From assembly GCA_963170055.1 (NCBI GenBank), contig CAUJGJ010000188.1, positions 3,410,571 to 3,474,570 of the forward strand: a DNA stretch of 64,000 nt, written 5' to 3'. Below are positions 10,780 through 22,116 of the stretch, one piece after another (the stretch's first letter is position 1; every line of letters begins with the position of its first letter). The notes under the pieces were generated by a model. The model did not search any database. It was given only the letters and a program-made list of their open reading frames with translations, and was not told the origin of the DNA. A program made the translations under genes and the position numbers. This DNA is from Halisarca cf. caerulea (Eukaryota > Porifera > Demospongiae > Chondrillida > Halisarcidae).

Positions 10780-11642
10780 CATAATACTGTACTGTAACAT
10801 GTGCTCTTATACTGTACTGTATTTATAATATGACTAGTATGTTACCTTCAAATTTTAATGAATATTTTAATGGAACCAATGTGGGCAGATCAAAGAGTCA
10901 TGACTGTACTGCACTAATTTTATATAATACAGTCTCTTCAGAAAGTGATTACTATTTCAACTTAGCTGGAAGTTATAGCTAACTCTGCACACGTGCATGC
11001 CAAAGTATGAGTATGTTTATCTACCTCTTCTAGATACAAGAAGCCATCTTGTTTCTGAAGTACAGACATTTCACCATAATATTATGATATAGTATGTGTT
11101 TATAAGGCTACATACAGTATTATAAGACTATAGTGTATTCTGGGTGCCTTAATAGTAGCCCCGGGCTCTTGTTCCCCAGATAAAATGAGGTACCCTGAAA
11201 ATTAACGCACATAGTTATGATATATACATAGCTACAAAATATTTGCCACATAAACACAATAGGACCCCACCTCTGTTGTTGAGCCATCAAACATTTAAAC
11301 CTACAGCAACTAACCACTGCACATTTCAACAGATTCTAACCAGATGTGAATTACCTTGGACAAGAGAGAAACACAGTACACAGTCAAAGAAGACACCTAG
11401 CTACACACATACACGACATTCAAAAAGCACTCACATATGGAGAGGCATGCATGAAACAAGATTAACATTCGAAACTGATTAGTTGAGTAGTTATCAAAAT
11501 AGCACTTCCAAGCTATCACAACATAACACTCAGTGAACTCACAGAAATAATAGACAGAAGTCTTGTCTCTACTTACACACTACAGCTAACTCAAGTATCT
11601 CAATACACTAACTACACACAACACACAATACATCTTAGGGTA

Positions 11643-13316
11643 CTACAACCATTCTGCTTCATAATAATGAGGTTCCACCTCCTGCTCTTCCTCCAGTTCC
11701 ACCTGCTCAACTTTGTAGCAGCTTTTGATTTTGGCAACAAATTTTTGACAGCAAACACGTTTGGAAAGGATCTTGTAAGAGCATTGTACAATGACAATAC
11801 AAAAAGGAAGACTCACAAAAATGTAACGAATCCCAGAAATTATTACTGAATTCACCCTGTAGTGAGTATACCAAGGATTCACTGCTGAAACTGTAAGAAC
11901 AGTGGACACACTCTGTAGGTAGCTACTGCCAACAGACATGAGGACTAGATAGACAAGATACAAAGTCTCAAGATAATTGTGTTTTCGATTCTTAAAAGGT
12001 TGAAACAAACTGTGAATAGCAAGGATTGCCACAAAGATGAATGGAAGAACATCTGCTTCACAAACATACACTACCCACAGGATCATGAGGTAGAGGAGAT
12101 GTACTCCGGCGAACCACCTCATCTTGTCCTTGTACACTCCTTGAAACACATCAAACACTGGATCTAGTTTGGGAAAGTGAGGGTGAGATCTCCCTGTCAA
12201 CTTGTGGAAGAGAACAGGGATGGACGGATAGTAGATGAGGGAGAGGGGGAGGGGCAAGAGGAAAAGTAGGAACACTATAGAAGGGATCACATACTGAAAG
12301 ATGATATTAAATGCCGAGATACATTCTGATGATAACATACAATGTGAAGGAAAAATGTCACGTAAAATCCTACTAGCATCAAAAAATCCCGTATATGACT
12401 CATCACAAGGAGCACGTCTAGCATAAGGATAGGACACAACACTGTAGCAGCAACTACGATTGATGAAAATTGATCCAAGGACAACTCTCACAGAAATGGC
12501 CACCAAATCACCATAGCTGAGGACAATGATGGAACAGATGGCGTGAATGAATGTACTACCAATGTGTTTCTCTCTGAAGTTTCTCACTGTTCTCCTCACC
12601 TTAGCCCACGGAAGACGGCACTTCTGAAGTGGACATGAAGTGCACTTGACCAGGAAAACCCCAAGAAAGATGACAACTAGTACAACAATGTACTTACAAT
12701 ATTCAAGGACAATAAACCCAGGTTGGGCTGGTAAGATGACATTCTGCATCACCAAGTAAATTGCAGGGGATCCCACCACAGAGGCCAGAGGAGCACACTG
12801 GTAGAAGAAGACAAAGGAGTGATTAGGTCCAGAAGCCAGATTGCAATTGAAGAAGATTATGATGGGAAGGAAAAGGAATACAAAAACAAAACCAAAACCA
12901 ATCGACAGTGTAAGAAGAAGGTTATGCTTACTGCCATTGTAACCAGGACTACGACATAAACACATATCACCTTCCACTAGGCAGGCATAAGGTTCAGAAG
13001 GAAAAATTATGTGTATGAGCCCACGTCCAGGTACCAGCTCAATGGTGGTATAGGAAAGGGAACTTCCATTTTCTTCACTTCTCTGACTACATGTGAATTC
13101 ACTGTCAGAGTTGAAGCAGTTACCACTTCCATTGAAAGCTTCAAAACAAGTGTTGACATCACAGGATACTCTAGCTCCCCCAGAATCCCTGTGGTAACTA
13201 CAGGAAGTGATATTACAGGTTCCACTGCTTGAAGAACTCTCAGACAAAGTAACATCTTGTCCACTGGAAAGGCTGACTGCCAGTGACAAGAACAAGAACA
13301 CACCCAACTGAAACAT
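11643..13316 (-). CDS. P4: nine-pass Cys-rich receptor-like protein (A1 ectodomain, A tail)
   Basis: Open frame of 557 residues from ATG at 13316. An in-frame ATG 57 bases upstream exists but would put 19 residues before the signal peptide, and paralogs start at MFQLG. The first 80 residues are nearly identical to P3; the membrane-proximal segment differs (SSLSYTTIELVPGRG, then YACLVEGDMCLC). The extracellular loop after TM4 is the longest of the family, with two extra Cys (PSHC and SSEC) after the usual CC...C. Basic loop has T for A in RRTVRNFRE, and the DVFQGVYKDKMRW block is intact. Tail lacks the QQKEE insertion of P3 and ends EAEWL. Function unknown. Confidence 0.85.
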   Translation of the reverse strand: MFQLGVFLFLSLAVSLSSGQDVTLSESSSSSGTCNITSCSYHRDSGGARVSCDVNTCFEAFNGSGNCFNSDSEFTCSQRSEENGSSLSYTTIELVPGRGLIHIIFPSEPYACLVEGDMCLCRSPGYNGSKHNLLLTLSIGFGFVFVFLFLPIIIFFNCNLASGPNHSFVFFYQCAPLASVVGSPAIYLVMQNVILPAQPGFIVLEYCKYIVVLVVIFLGVFLVKCTSCPLQKCRLPWAKVRRTVRNFREKHIGSTFIHAICSIIVLSYGDLVAISVRVVLGSIFINRSCCYSVVSYPYARRAPCDESYTGFFDASRILRDIFPSHCMLSSECISAFNIIFQYVIPSIVFLLFLLPLPLSLIYYPSIPVLFHKLTGRSHPHFPKLDPVFDVFQGVYKDKMRWFAGVHLLYLMILWVVYVCEADVLPFIFVAILAIHSLFQPFKNRKHNYLETLYLVYLVLMSVGSSYLQSVSTVLTVSAVNPWYTHYRVNSVIISGIRYIFVSLPFCIVIVQCSYKILSKRVCCQKFVAKIKSCYKVEQVELEEEQEVEPHYYEAEWL

Positions 13317-13425
13317 TGCTACAGAGCCTACAGTAACCGTTCCGTAGAATGGGGTGTACTGAATTGTATTCATTCTATTTCAAGCAAAACACCATTAGGA
13401 GGAGAAGGCACGTACTGGAGTTGTA

Positions 13426-13437
13426 CTTGCATAAACA
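13426..13437 (-). promoter_or_regulatory. Conserved TATA-like element upstream of P4
   Basis: Minus-strand TGTTTATGCAAG, 110 bases before the P4 ATG; one base differs from the P1/P3/P5 version. Confidence 0.3.
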
Positions 13438-13860
13438 CATTAGACAACTGTTTTGGTCCAAAGGGCGTTTTGTGGTAAGCACAGGAACAACACACGAGGT
13501 GGCACACTGGTGACACAGTCATGACTCTTTAATACGGCCTTTGATAAACCAGCACACTTGACGTCCAGTCAAGATTTGTGCAACACATGTGCACAGTACA
13601 TTTTTGTATGTGATAAACCAGCCTTCCATTCCAGTTCCAGCATGCATCACCATTTTATGCACATTCATACAGTATGTGTGAGTATACGTCTTTGTCTTGT
13701 TAATCCGTCACCTCTAGAATCAAGGCATAACAACCGTATGTAGTTCAAGTTAGGGCAGTTGAAGGTTCATTTCATTTGACACTTTAGAATGTACGTATGG
13801 TAATTCATACCACTCCGTGAACATCATGTAGTGTATGCTATTATTTATACGTGCTCCAAT

Positions 13861-14047
13861 TACAGTGAAACCTGTTTTAAAGGCCACTTGTATAGAAGGT
13901 CCACCTGTCTATAAAGACCACTCTAGACAGGCCCATGAACCACTAAATCAGTACTGTTGCACCTCTACATAAGGACCACCTGTCTATAAAGACACCATGA
14001 TTTGTCGGTCCCTACAGTAGTCTAATACATACTCAGGTTTCACTGTA
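13861..14047. mobile_element. CAGT-type MITE, duplicate of 10593-10779
   Basis: Starts TACAGTGAAACCTGTTTTAA, ends CAGGTTTCACTGTA; here the right end keeps the CACTGTA that is mutated to CACTATA in the sister copy. Confidence 0.65.
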
Positions 14048-14768
14048 CATAAGACTGTACTGTAATATGTGCTCTTATACTGTACTGTATTTATAATATG
14101 ACTAGTATGTTATCTTCAAATTTAAACAAAGACTTATTTAATAATATCCAGCATATTTTAATGGAACCAATGTAGGCGGATCAAAGAGTCATGACTGTAC
14201 TGTATTGCACTAATTTTATATTATAGCATAACACTGTGTCTTCAGAAAGTGGCGACTATTTCAACTTCGCTGAATGTTCTAACAACTAACTCTGCCCCCA
14301 TGTATGCCAAAGTATGAGTATGTTTACCTACCTCTAGATACAAGAAGCCATCTTGTTTCTGCAGCACAGACATTTCATCACATGATATAGTATGTGTTTA
14401 TAAGGCTATATACAATATTATAATATTATATTATATTGTAGTATTGGTAGTAGCATTCTGGGTGCCTTAATAGTAGCCCCAGGCTCTTGTTCCCCAGATA
14501 AATGTGACCCTGGGCTGTGGAAATTAAAGCACACAGCTCACGTACTATAGAAAGTAACAGGGAAAAAGTTGATTGACATTTACATAAGTGCTCAGGGCAC
14601 ATATGGCGCATGGTGCAATTTCAGGAACTATCACAACACAATACTCAGTGAACTCGCAGAAATAAGTAATGGACAAAAGTCTCCTCTCGACTTAAATATA
14701 CACACATTAGTTAAGAACCTCAATACACTATAACTATAAACAGTACATAATACGTGGTTCTTATGTTA

Positions 14769-16382
14769 CTACGACCATTCTGCTACATAGTAAAGATGGT
14801 CCTCCTCTTTTGCTGCTTCCTCTGTTTGCAACTCCTCGCCCTCATTCTTTGCATGGCAGTTTTTGATTGTGGCAACACATCTCTGACAGCAACGACACTT
14901 GCAAAGAAGTTTGTATGAGTAAAATACAATAACAAGGAAAGTTGGGAGTGAAATAAGGCAAGAAATAAGTATTATACCACCAGCAAATAAACCATTTTCT
15001 CGGTAAAAACATTCAGAAACTGTAAAGTTTCTGGATAGGTTCAGAATCTTCAGAAAGCTACTGGTCAAGGACTGAAGGACTAGACAGACTAGGTAAAGAG
15101 TCTCAAGATAATTATGTTTTTGACTCTTGAAAGGCTGAAATAGACTGTGAATAGCAAGGATTCCCACAAAGAAGAAAGGAAGAATATCCGGTAGACAAAG
15201 AAACACCACCCAAAGGATCATACGGTAGAGGAGATGCACTCCAGCGAACCACCTCATCTTGTCCTTGTACACTCCTTGAAACACATCAAACACTGGATCT
15301 AGTTTGGGAAAGCGAGGAAGAGATCTCCCTGTCAACTTGTGGAAGAGAGCAGGGATGGACGGATAGTAGATGAGGGAGAGAGGGAGGGGTAGGAGGAGGG
15401 TTGCAATACTAGCCGAGATAATTGCTGACAGATCTCTGACATGGAAAATCCTATCAAAATATACAATAAACGAATCACAAGGAACTGGAGTAGCATGAGA
15501 ATAGGAGACATTGTAGCAGCAATCACGTTCGATGTGAACAGTTCCAAGGGCAACTCTCATAGAAATAGCAACCAAATCACCATAGCTGAGGACAATGATG
15601 GAACAGATGGCGTGAATGAATGTACTACCAATGTGTTTCTCTCTGAAGTTCCTCACTGCCCTCCTCACCTTAGCCCAGGGAAGACGACACCTCTGAAGGG
15701 GACAACAGGTACACTTGACCAGGAAAAATATAAGGAAGATGACAACTAGTACAACGATGTACTTAAAATATTCAAGGAAAATGAATCCAGGTTGGTCTGG
15801 TAAGAAGAAATTCTGCATCACCAAAACTGCTGTAAAGGATCCATACACAGAGGCCAAAGGTACACACTGGTAGAAGAAGACAAAGGAGTGATTAGGTCCA
15901 GAAGCAAGATTACAATTGAAGAAGATTATGATGGGAAGGAAAAGGAGTACAAACCCAAAACCAATCGACAACAGTGAAAGAAGAGATTTGTCATGGTACT
16001 CAGGACGACGACATAAACATGCATAATCCTGCACTAAGCAGGCATCATGATGCAGTTGGCAGGCATAAGGTTCAGAATGAACGAGTACAAGTAAGGGCCC
16101 AAAGGCACGTCCAAGTCCAGTGGTGGTATTTGAAAGGTAACTTCTCTGACTACATGTGAATTCACTGTCAGAGCTGAAGCAGTTACCACTTCCATTGAAA
16201 GCTTCAAAACAAGTGTTGACATCACAGGATACTGTAGCTCCCCCAGAATCCCTGCTGTAACTACAGGAAGTAATATTACAGGTTCCACTGCTTGAAGAAC
16301 TCTCAGACAAAGTAACATCTTGTCCACTGGAAAGGCTGACTGCCATTGACAAGAGCAGTACTACTACACCCAACTGAAACAT
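14769..16382 (-). CDS. P5: nine-pass Cys-rich receptor-like protein (A1 ectodomain, variant A tail)
   Basis: Open frame of 537 residues. Signal peptide 1-21, A1 ectodomain like P1, with RDSGGATVSC and a membrane-proximal region rich in Cys and His (YACQLHHDACLVQDYACLC) that has one more Cys pair than P3. Core loops are standard (CPLQRCRLPWAKVRRAVRNF, HKLTGRSLPRFPKLDPVFD). The region after TM8 and the tail differ from other A copies: LCKCRCCQRCVATIKNC followed by EELQTEEAAKEED and ending YYVAEWS. The CCQRC motif resembles the B tail, so this tail is intermediate. Function unknown. Confidence 0.85.
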   Translation of the reverse strand: MFQLGVVVLLLSMAVSLSSGQDVTLSESSSSSGTCNITSCSYSRDSGGATVSCDVNTCFEAFNGSGNCFSSDSEFTCSQRSYLSNTTTGLGRAFGPLLVLVHSEPYACQLHHDACLVQDYACLCRRPEYHDKSLLSLLSIGFGFVLLFLPIIIFFNCNLASGPNHSFVFFYQCVPLASVYGSFTAVLVMQNFFLPDQPGFIFLEYFKYIVVLVVIFLIFFLVKCTCCPLQRCRLPWAKVRRAVRNFREKHIGSTFIHAICSIIVLSYGDLVAISMRVALGTVHIERDCCYNVSYSHATPVPCDSFIVYFDRIFHVRDLSAIISASIATLLLPLPLSLIYYPSIPALFHKLTGRSLPRFPKLDPVFDVFQGVYKDKMRWFAGVHLLYRMILWVVFLCLPDILPFFFVGILAIHSLFQPFKSQKHNYLETLYLVCLVLQSLTSSFLKILNLSRNFTVSECFYRENGLFAGGIILISCLISLPTFLVIVFYSYKLLCKCRCCQRCVATIKNCHAKNEGEELQTEEAAKEEDHLYYVAEWS

Positions 16383-16480
16383 AGCTCTAGGCCTACAGCT
16401 CAGTAGAAATAGGGTGCAGTGTGTGGAAGTAACTCAATTTTAAGCAAAACCGGAATAAAAGTCACACCACATGAGTTACA

Positions 16481-16492
16481 CTTGTATAAACA
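16481..16492 (-). promoter_or_regulatory. Conserved TATA-like element upstream of P5
   Basis: Minus-strand TGTTTATACAAG, 99 bases before the P5 ATG. Confidence 0.35.
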
Positions 16493-16728
16493 CACCAGAT
16501 AACACTTTGGTCCCAAGGGTGCTTTGTGGGAAACACAGGAACAGCAAAAAAGGTCAACCAGACACACTGAATAAACTAACATAATATGATATTATCAATA
16601 GCATTTTGTAAACAGCATCAGAGATGGATGAAAACCACATTCCTATGTAGTTGAGCTAGCAGATGAGATGCACTTGACTAGTATGTAGATGTGTTCTGTG
16701 TAGGTCCATTCAGCTTCATGGTATGTAA

Positions 16729-16907
16729 TACAGTGGAACCTGTCTATTGTGGTCACTGTGTAATGCAGCCACCTGTCTATACCAGCCACTAATTCTTCTC
16801 CGAATCAGCAGTAATGTATGGTATTCTACCTCATTAAAGCAGCCACCTGTCTATAACAGCCAAAAATTTTGCCCCAATGGTGACCGCAATAGACAGGTTC
16901 CACTGTA
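16729..16907. mobile_element. CAGT-type MITE, 179 bp, with empty site in sister copy
   Basis: Starts TACAGTGGAACCTGTCTATT and ends AGACAGGTTCCACTGTA. Inside, cagccacctgtctat occurs twice. The duplicated flank at 1125-1135 lacks it, which supports a TA-targeted insertion after the block duplicated. Confidence 0.7.
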
Positions 16908-17247
16908 TTTAGGTATAGCATCCACGATTATACAGCGATTTTATACTGTATAAAACATGGTCGCTTACCTATCTGTGAGTTCATACTTTAAATCTGTGAT
17001 TTCATGCAAATACCTCTGCAATGTTCCTTGAATAGCTTTTCCAAGAAATACTAAGTCGAACCCTAAATAAGGCAATTTCTGCCACAGTGACTCCAAGAAG
17101 TGAACTTAGCCACGTAGCAGAGAAAGACTTCTTTAAGGATCATACTGCTGATTCCCTTCTTAAACTCGATTTTTAGCATTCAAATTGCTTTGGCGAATTT
17201 CTGAAAGTCAAAGACACCTGTCCAAAGTCCAAAAACGGATGCTGTAA

Positions 17248-17368
17248 TGGTTAAGACATATGCACTCGGGCTGTATGGCATATAAAATGGACTCTTCCTT
17301 GGGCACTACACGCCCTCGGGATTTGACATTTTATATGCCATACAGCCCTCGCACCTTTGTCTTAACCA
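17248..17368. mobile_element. 121-bp foldback element, copy 2
   Basis: Same inverted ends and length as 1494-1614, with substitutions mainly in the loop. Confidence 0.6.
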
Positions 17369-17734
17369 CTAAATAACCCACCAATGGCAATTAAGAACAA
17401 CATGAGACTCTTTGAGGACATCTTTCCTACTGCAATGCACCTAGTCCAGAACACCTTTGGGAAATAGGCAGTCCTAAGCAGCAACAATTTGTATTCATTG
17501 CCCACACCCTTGTTTGTTTCTTTATGGTAATTACATTCATTGTGGAAACAGTTGAGCTACATGCTGCCACGCCTCACATATGCTCTGGTCATGCCAGTCA
17601 CCTTTTAGCAGGGACAGACCTATAATCAGGGTAATGTACAAACAGTACATAGAACAGGAATTTGAAAGTACACCCAGAATTGAAATATATGTATATATAA
17701 TATGCCTATTCAATTTTTTATTTTAATATAAAAT

Positions 17735-17923
17735 TACACTGAAATCTCCAAATAAAGGACACTTTGGGACAATCTTTTCGTCCTGTGTAAAGAGTTTGTC
17801 CTCTTTGGGAGGTCCAACATATATTGGAACAATAGAGAGAAAATATCTTGGGACCTCAAGCTGTGTCCATTGTAGAGAGATTGTCCTTATTGCGGAACGT
17901 CTACGATCAGAGATTTCACTGTA
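17735..17923. mobile_element. CAGT-type MITE, copy 2
   Basis: Starts TACACTGAAATCTC and ends GAGATTTCACTGTA; the ends are better inverted repeats than in its copy at 1992-2177. Confidence 0.6.
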
Positions 17924-18604
17924 TTAGTAGTAGTACATGTGTAGGTACATAAGTATATAATATATAAAATATAGATCTACTGCATACTATAAACAATATT
18001 ATACAGTGCATATGTACTACGAAGTTAATGTCCATTGACTGTGCCAACATACTCCTGAGTGTACAGAATGGTACCACTTAGGTCTGGTGTGCTATTGGGT
18101 AATGTCTATACAATACACACAGACCATACCAATTTACTGTCATGCAATTCTTCACACAAGATAAACTTCAATAATACTATAGATTCATATAAGACTATCA
18201 CAACAACACTCGCACCGCAAGAAGACTAGACTGTAGAGTGCACTTGACAGCAATAATCACTGACATAATATAAAACCCACCCAAGACGATCATACCATAC
18301 AATCCACGGAAACACATACACATACGTACACTATGTACGTACGATGTTCAAGGACAAATCTTCAAAACCTATATACACACGTGAAATTTACGATATGATT
18401 ACTCTGACTGCAATTAGAATAATAATCATTTAGCAACTTGAGTGTGCAACAGGACCTGACAACATGACAGGTATAAAACACATGTACACAATAAACGTTG
18501 CCCATACGCATACTGGTACAAGCACTAATGATTTACCCACCTATACATTCGCACACGTAACCACTTTGTACAGCAGAAGATGCAAAACAAAGTTTTTAAG
18601 TGAA

Positions 18605-18931
18605 TACCGTAGAGTGGGAAATATTCGCGAGGTAATATTTTCGCTATATTCACGAATTGTATGGATTCGCGAAACTTTAACTGCGTAAATTTCGCCAGAT
18701 GCGCACTAAAGTTAGGAAATAGTGTGCTATAACAAGATTCTCTAAGGAATGGAGCGTTAAGCTCAGCGAAAGCACACTCCGAACTTGAAACAGTCTAGAA
18801 TTAGACGCAAACGACTTGGAAACGTTAGAAAACGCAAATAACAATCTTCACATTGCGAAAATAAAACTCGCGAAATTTACATCTTTCGATTCCCGAAAAT
18901 TTATGTCGCGAAAATTCCCTGCTCTACGGTA
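18605..18931. mobile_element. Tcg-rich MITE (TACCGTAGAG ends), copy 1
   Basis: Ends TACCGTAGAGTGGGAAAT and TTCCCTGCTCTACGGTA are inverted and TA-flanked. Subterminal words ttcgcgaggtaatattttcg and gcgaaattt repeat in both halves. A close copy lies at 25386-25716, also upstream of an A-type gene's 3' flank. Confidence 0.65.
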
Positions 18932-19296
18932 CATAGTCAGTCCTAATGTACAGTATGGGCGGTCATGATTGTTCCAAGTCATCCCTACAGTACATATGCA
19001 TGATACACTAAGTGGTTCATGATGTTATAATCACTGCATGCCAACGTACACGACATGCACATTCAAATGACACTCAAACGCGCATACAGAGAGGCATGCA
19101 TGAAACGAGACTACTGTAAGATTCGAAACTGATCAGTTGAGCTGCTAGTAAATCAGTACTTCAGAACTACCACAACATAGCACTCGGTGAACTCACAGAA
19201 ATAATGGACAGAAGTCTTGTCTCTACTTACACACTACAGCTAACTCAAGTATCTCAATACACTAACTACACACAGCACACAATACATCTTAGGGTA

Positions 19297-20518
19297 CTAC
19301 GACCATTCTGCTGCATAATAATGAGGTTCTTCCTTCTGTTGTTCTTCCTCCAGTTCCCCCTGCTCAACTTTGTGGCAGCTTTTGATTTTGGCAACAAATC
19401 TTCGACAGCAAACACGTTTGGAGAGGAACTTGCAACCGAATCGTACAACAACAATGAAAAAAGGTAAATCCAGAAGAATAACCGAAAGTAAACTGAACAC
19501 AGTGTCAATGGGATCAGTATGCCCAGGTCTTACTAATGTAAAAGCAGTGACTGCATCCGATATATGACTACTGGCAATAGACATGAAGGATAAATAAGCC
19601 AGATATACTGTCTCAAAATAATTGTTTTTTATTCTTGAAAGGTTGAAGCAGACTGTGAACTAAAAGGAAGAACACAAAGGAGAATGAAATGAAATCAGGC
19701 ATACAAACATACACCACCCAAAGGATCAGACGGTAGAGGAGGTGTACTCCAGCAAACCACCTCATCTTGTCCTTGTACACTCCTTGAAACACATCAAACA
19801 CAGGATCTAGTTTGCTGGGAAAGCGAGGGAGAGATCTCCCTCTCAACTTGTTGAAGAGAGCAGGGATGGACGGATAGTAGATGAGGGAGAGGGGGAGGGG
19901 CAGGAGGAAGAGTAGGAACACTACAGAAGGCATAAAATATCGAACAATTTCATTACCTACCAAGATACTTTCTGAACAAACAGTGTCATGGAATATCCTA
20001 TCAAAATATACCATATATGACTCAACACAAGGAACACGAATAACATAAGGATAGGAGACAACACTGTAGCAGCAATCATGTTTGATGTGAATTGATCCGA
20101 GGAAAACTCTCACAGAAATGGCCACCAAATCACCATAGCTGAGGACAATGATGGAACAGATGGCGTGAATGAATGTACTACCAATGTGTTTCTCTCTGAA
20201 GTTCCTCACTGCTCTCCTCACCTTAGCCCAGGGAAGACGACACCTCTGAAGTGGACATGAAGTGCATTTGACCAGGAAAAACGAAAGAACAAAGACAAAT
20301 AGTACAACAATGTGTTTACAATATTCAAGGACAATAAACCTGGGTTGGGCTGGTAAGAAGAAATTCTGCATCACCAAGTAAACTGTAAGGGATCCATACA
20401 AAGAGGCCAAAGGAGCACACTGGTAGAAGAAGACAAACGAGTGATTGGGTCCAGAAGCAAGGTTACAATTAAAGAAGATTATAATGAAAAGAAAAAAGAA
20501 TACAAATACAAAACCAAA
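19297..20518 (-). pseudogene. P6: truncated, frameshifted copy lacking signal peptide and ectodomain
   Basis: The stretch 19613-20518 encodes TM1 to TM7 of the family, beginning within TM1 (FGFVFVFFFLFIII), with intact basic loop and DVFQGVYKDKMRW block. At about 19620-19632 two bases are missing compared with P7 (attgttttttattc against attgcgcttttgattc), shifting the frame; 19297-19584 then continues the family in the other frame from MSIASSHISDAV to YYAAEWS. The N-terminal quarter is absent: upstream of 20518 the DNA changes abruptly to a GC-rich scrap (20519-20546) and then a shared upstream segment. Closest relative by eye is P7. Unlikely to make a functional protein. Confidence 0.85.
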
Positions 20519-21038
20519 CGCGCTACGCGCCCTCGGCTTTCGGCCAGTAAACATGTTACTCCCCAAGCAGCCGTGTAGTAACTAGTACATACAGTATTCT
20601 AAGTCTATTGTGCCTTTTGGGGGCCTTAATAGTAGCCCTGGGCTCTTGTTCCCCAGATAAAATGCGACCCCTGAAAATTAAAGCGCATATGGCATAATAT
20701 ATGCAGCTGCAAAACATTAGCCACATAAATGCAAAAGGACCACACGTAATGATCTGCTGTTGAGCCATCAAGCATTCAAACCTATAGCAACTAACAACTG
20801 CACATTTGAAGAAAACCAAACCAGATGTGCATTACCTTGGACAAGAGAGAAACACAGTGCACGATTCGAGAGAACACCTCACAATAGAGAAACACAGCAA
20901 ATAGTTGGACTCGACTGAGAAGACACCTCAGTATGTCAGTACAGAATGGTATGCTGCTGCAACCTATTGGAACAGTGAGTTTACTGCTAATAGAAACCAA
21001 TGATAGAATTCCACAACAGTCATGGGTACTCCTGTAAA

Positions 21039-21203
21039 CAGTGAAACCTCTCTAATTCAGCACTCGATAGTACTTGAAAGTGTCTGACTAGGAGGTTGTC
21101 AGATTATAAAGTGTCTATTAGCATGCTCTAATATAATTATATGGTGACTGCACCTGGTGAGATGGTCGGATTATCGAGGTACCGGGTTACAGAGGTTTCA
21201 CTG
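21039..21203. mobile_element. CAGT-type MITE with attcag / ggattatc words
   Basis: Starts CAGTGAAACCTCTCTAATTC and ends TTACAGAGGTTTCACTG. The inside carries gactgcacctggtgagatgg, the marker of a subfamily also at 33448-34045, 39449-39627, about 44000-44065, 50879-51057, 52410-52596, 54930-55093 and 58080-58150. Confidence 0.6.
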
Positions 21204-21297
21204 AACCATAGAACTCTATAGTAGGCAGTGTAGGAAGAGTACCTCAGATACACTCACATAGCTACAGTCATTCGTATGTACAGTATATATACGTACA

Positions 21298-21478
21298 TAC
21301 AGTAGAACCTCTCTACAACATACACTTTGGGGACTGAACAACAGTATATGGTACAGAGGTTTCCACTATTCAGAGTTTATTTTATATGCATATAACAATC
21401 TATGTGGACCCATGAAAACAGTCTGTTATAGAGAGGTTAACACTATTGGGGGAGTTTGCTATAAGAGGCTCCACTGTA
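21298..21478. mobile_element. CAGT-type MITE
   Basis: Starts TACAGTAGAACCTCTCTACA and ends AAGAGGCTCCACTGTA; internal pieces gttatagagaggtt repeat the end motif. Confidence 0.55.
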
Positions 21479-21816
21479 CAGTCAAACCACTTTACAACAC
21501 CACTACTGGTTCTGTAATGCCGTGAATGGTCCCCTGCCGTAAGTTGTCCCCCTATCGTTTCATCAATACTAAACCCTAACCCAACCCTAACGCTTCGACG
21601 CTATAGAGTTTGCATTCGATAAGCACCCACGCTGGACAACTTTTAGGGGGAACAAGGTTTGGTGTGACAATTCCACTGTTTTATGCTGTTATAACCAAGT
21701 TGTTGTTGTAACCAGTTCATTTTGTACAGAGACCAGTGAAATAGTTCCCAACATGTGTGCTGTTGTAGAGAGAGTGATGTTGCATCCAGTGACTTTGTAA
21801 GAGGTTTGAGTGTATA
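21477..21816. mobile_element. CAGT-type MITE abutting the previous one
   Basis: Starts TACAGTCAAACCACTTTACA and ends AAGAGGTTTGAGTGTA. It begins in the TA that ends the preceding element, so one probably inserted in the other's terminal TA. Confidence 0.45.
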
Positions 21817-22116
21817 ATACAATAGGTGTAATACATACCACTTACCATGGGAACTAAATTCATATGCAGTTGAGTAGATAAATGCAAAAAAAAACTACAA
21901 ATATGAACAGAGAATGTCATGCACACTTAATTAAAAAAAGTTGACTAGTACAACAATAAACCATACATAGGAATGTACTAATATCACCAAGGTGTTCTAG
22001 GTCCATTCAGACTCATGGTTTACAATGGAGAATCTCAATACACTAACTACACACAGCACACATTACATCTTAGGGTACTATGACCATTCTGCTTCATAAT
22101 AATGAGGTTCCACCTC

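Larger units (their letters stand above)
10057..11642. other. Spacer P3-P4: shared upstream segment and a MITE
   Basis: No gene supported. The segment is a close copy of 13317-14768 and partly of 27707-28020 and 20560-20840, so it belongs to the duplicated unit. Recognisable words are ggtccaaagggtgttttgtg, tgataaaccagcacacttga and gtagccccgggctcttgttc. It holds one CAGT-type MITE. Confidence 0.6.
13317..14768. other. Spacer P4-P5: duplicated upstream segment
   Basis: No gene supported. Near-copy of 10057-11330, including the MITE at 13861-14047 and the gggtgccttaatagtagccc word near 14460. The last 170 bases are the 3' flank of P5. Confidence 0.6.
16383..19296. other. Spacer P5-P6: duplicate of the P1 upstream region, with several MITEs
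   Basis: No gene supported. About 16390-18600 aligns with 270-2830. A MITE at 16729-16907 interrupts this copy only (at 1130-1140 the flank gtattgaatatttagctata is continuous), so it inserted after the duplication. It also holds the foldback 17248-17368, the MITE 17735-17923 and a GC-word MITE 18605-18931. The last 200 bases are the 3' flank shared with P2, P3 and P4. Confidence 0.6.
20519..22077. other. Spacer P6-P7: MITE cluster
   Basis: No gene supported. 20560-20840 is the shared upstream segment (also near 11110-11330 and 24060-24266). Then three CAGT-type elements follow one another (21039-21203, 21298-21478, 21477-21816). Within the last, aaccctaacccaaccctaac near 21572 looks telomere-like but is too short to call. 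Confidence 0.55.

Noticed and set aside
13317..13373. Upstream ATG extensions of P4 and P8 (19 extra residues)
   Set aside because: They would put a hydrophilic stretch before the signal peptide, and the other paralogs start at MFQL or MFLL.
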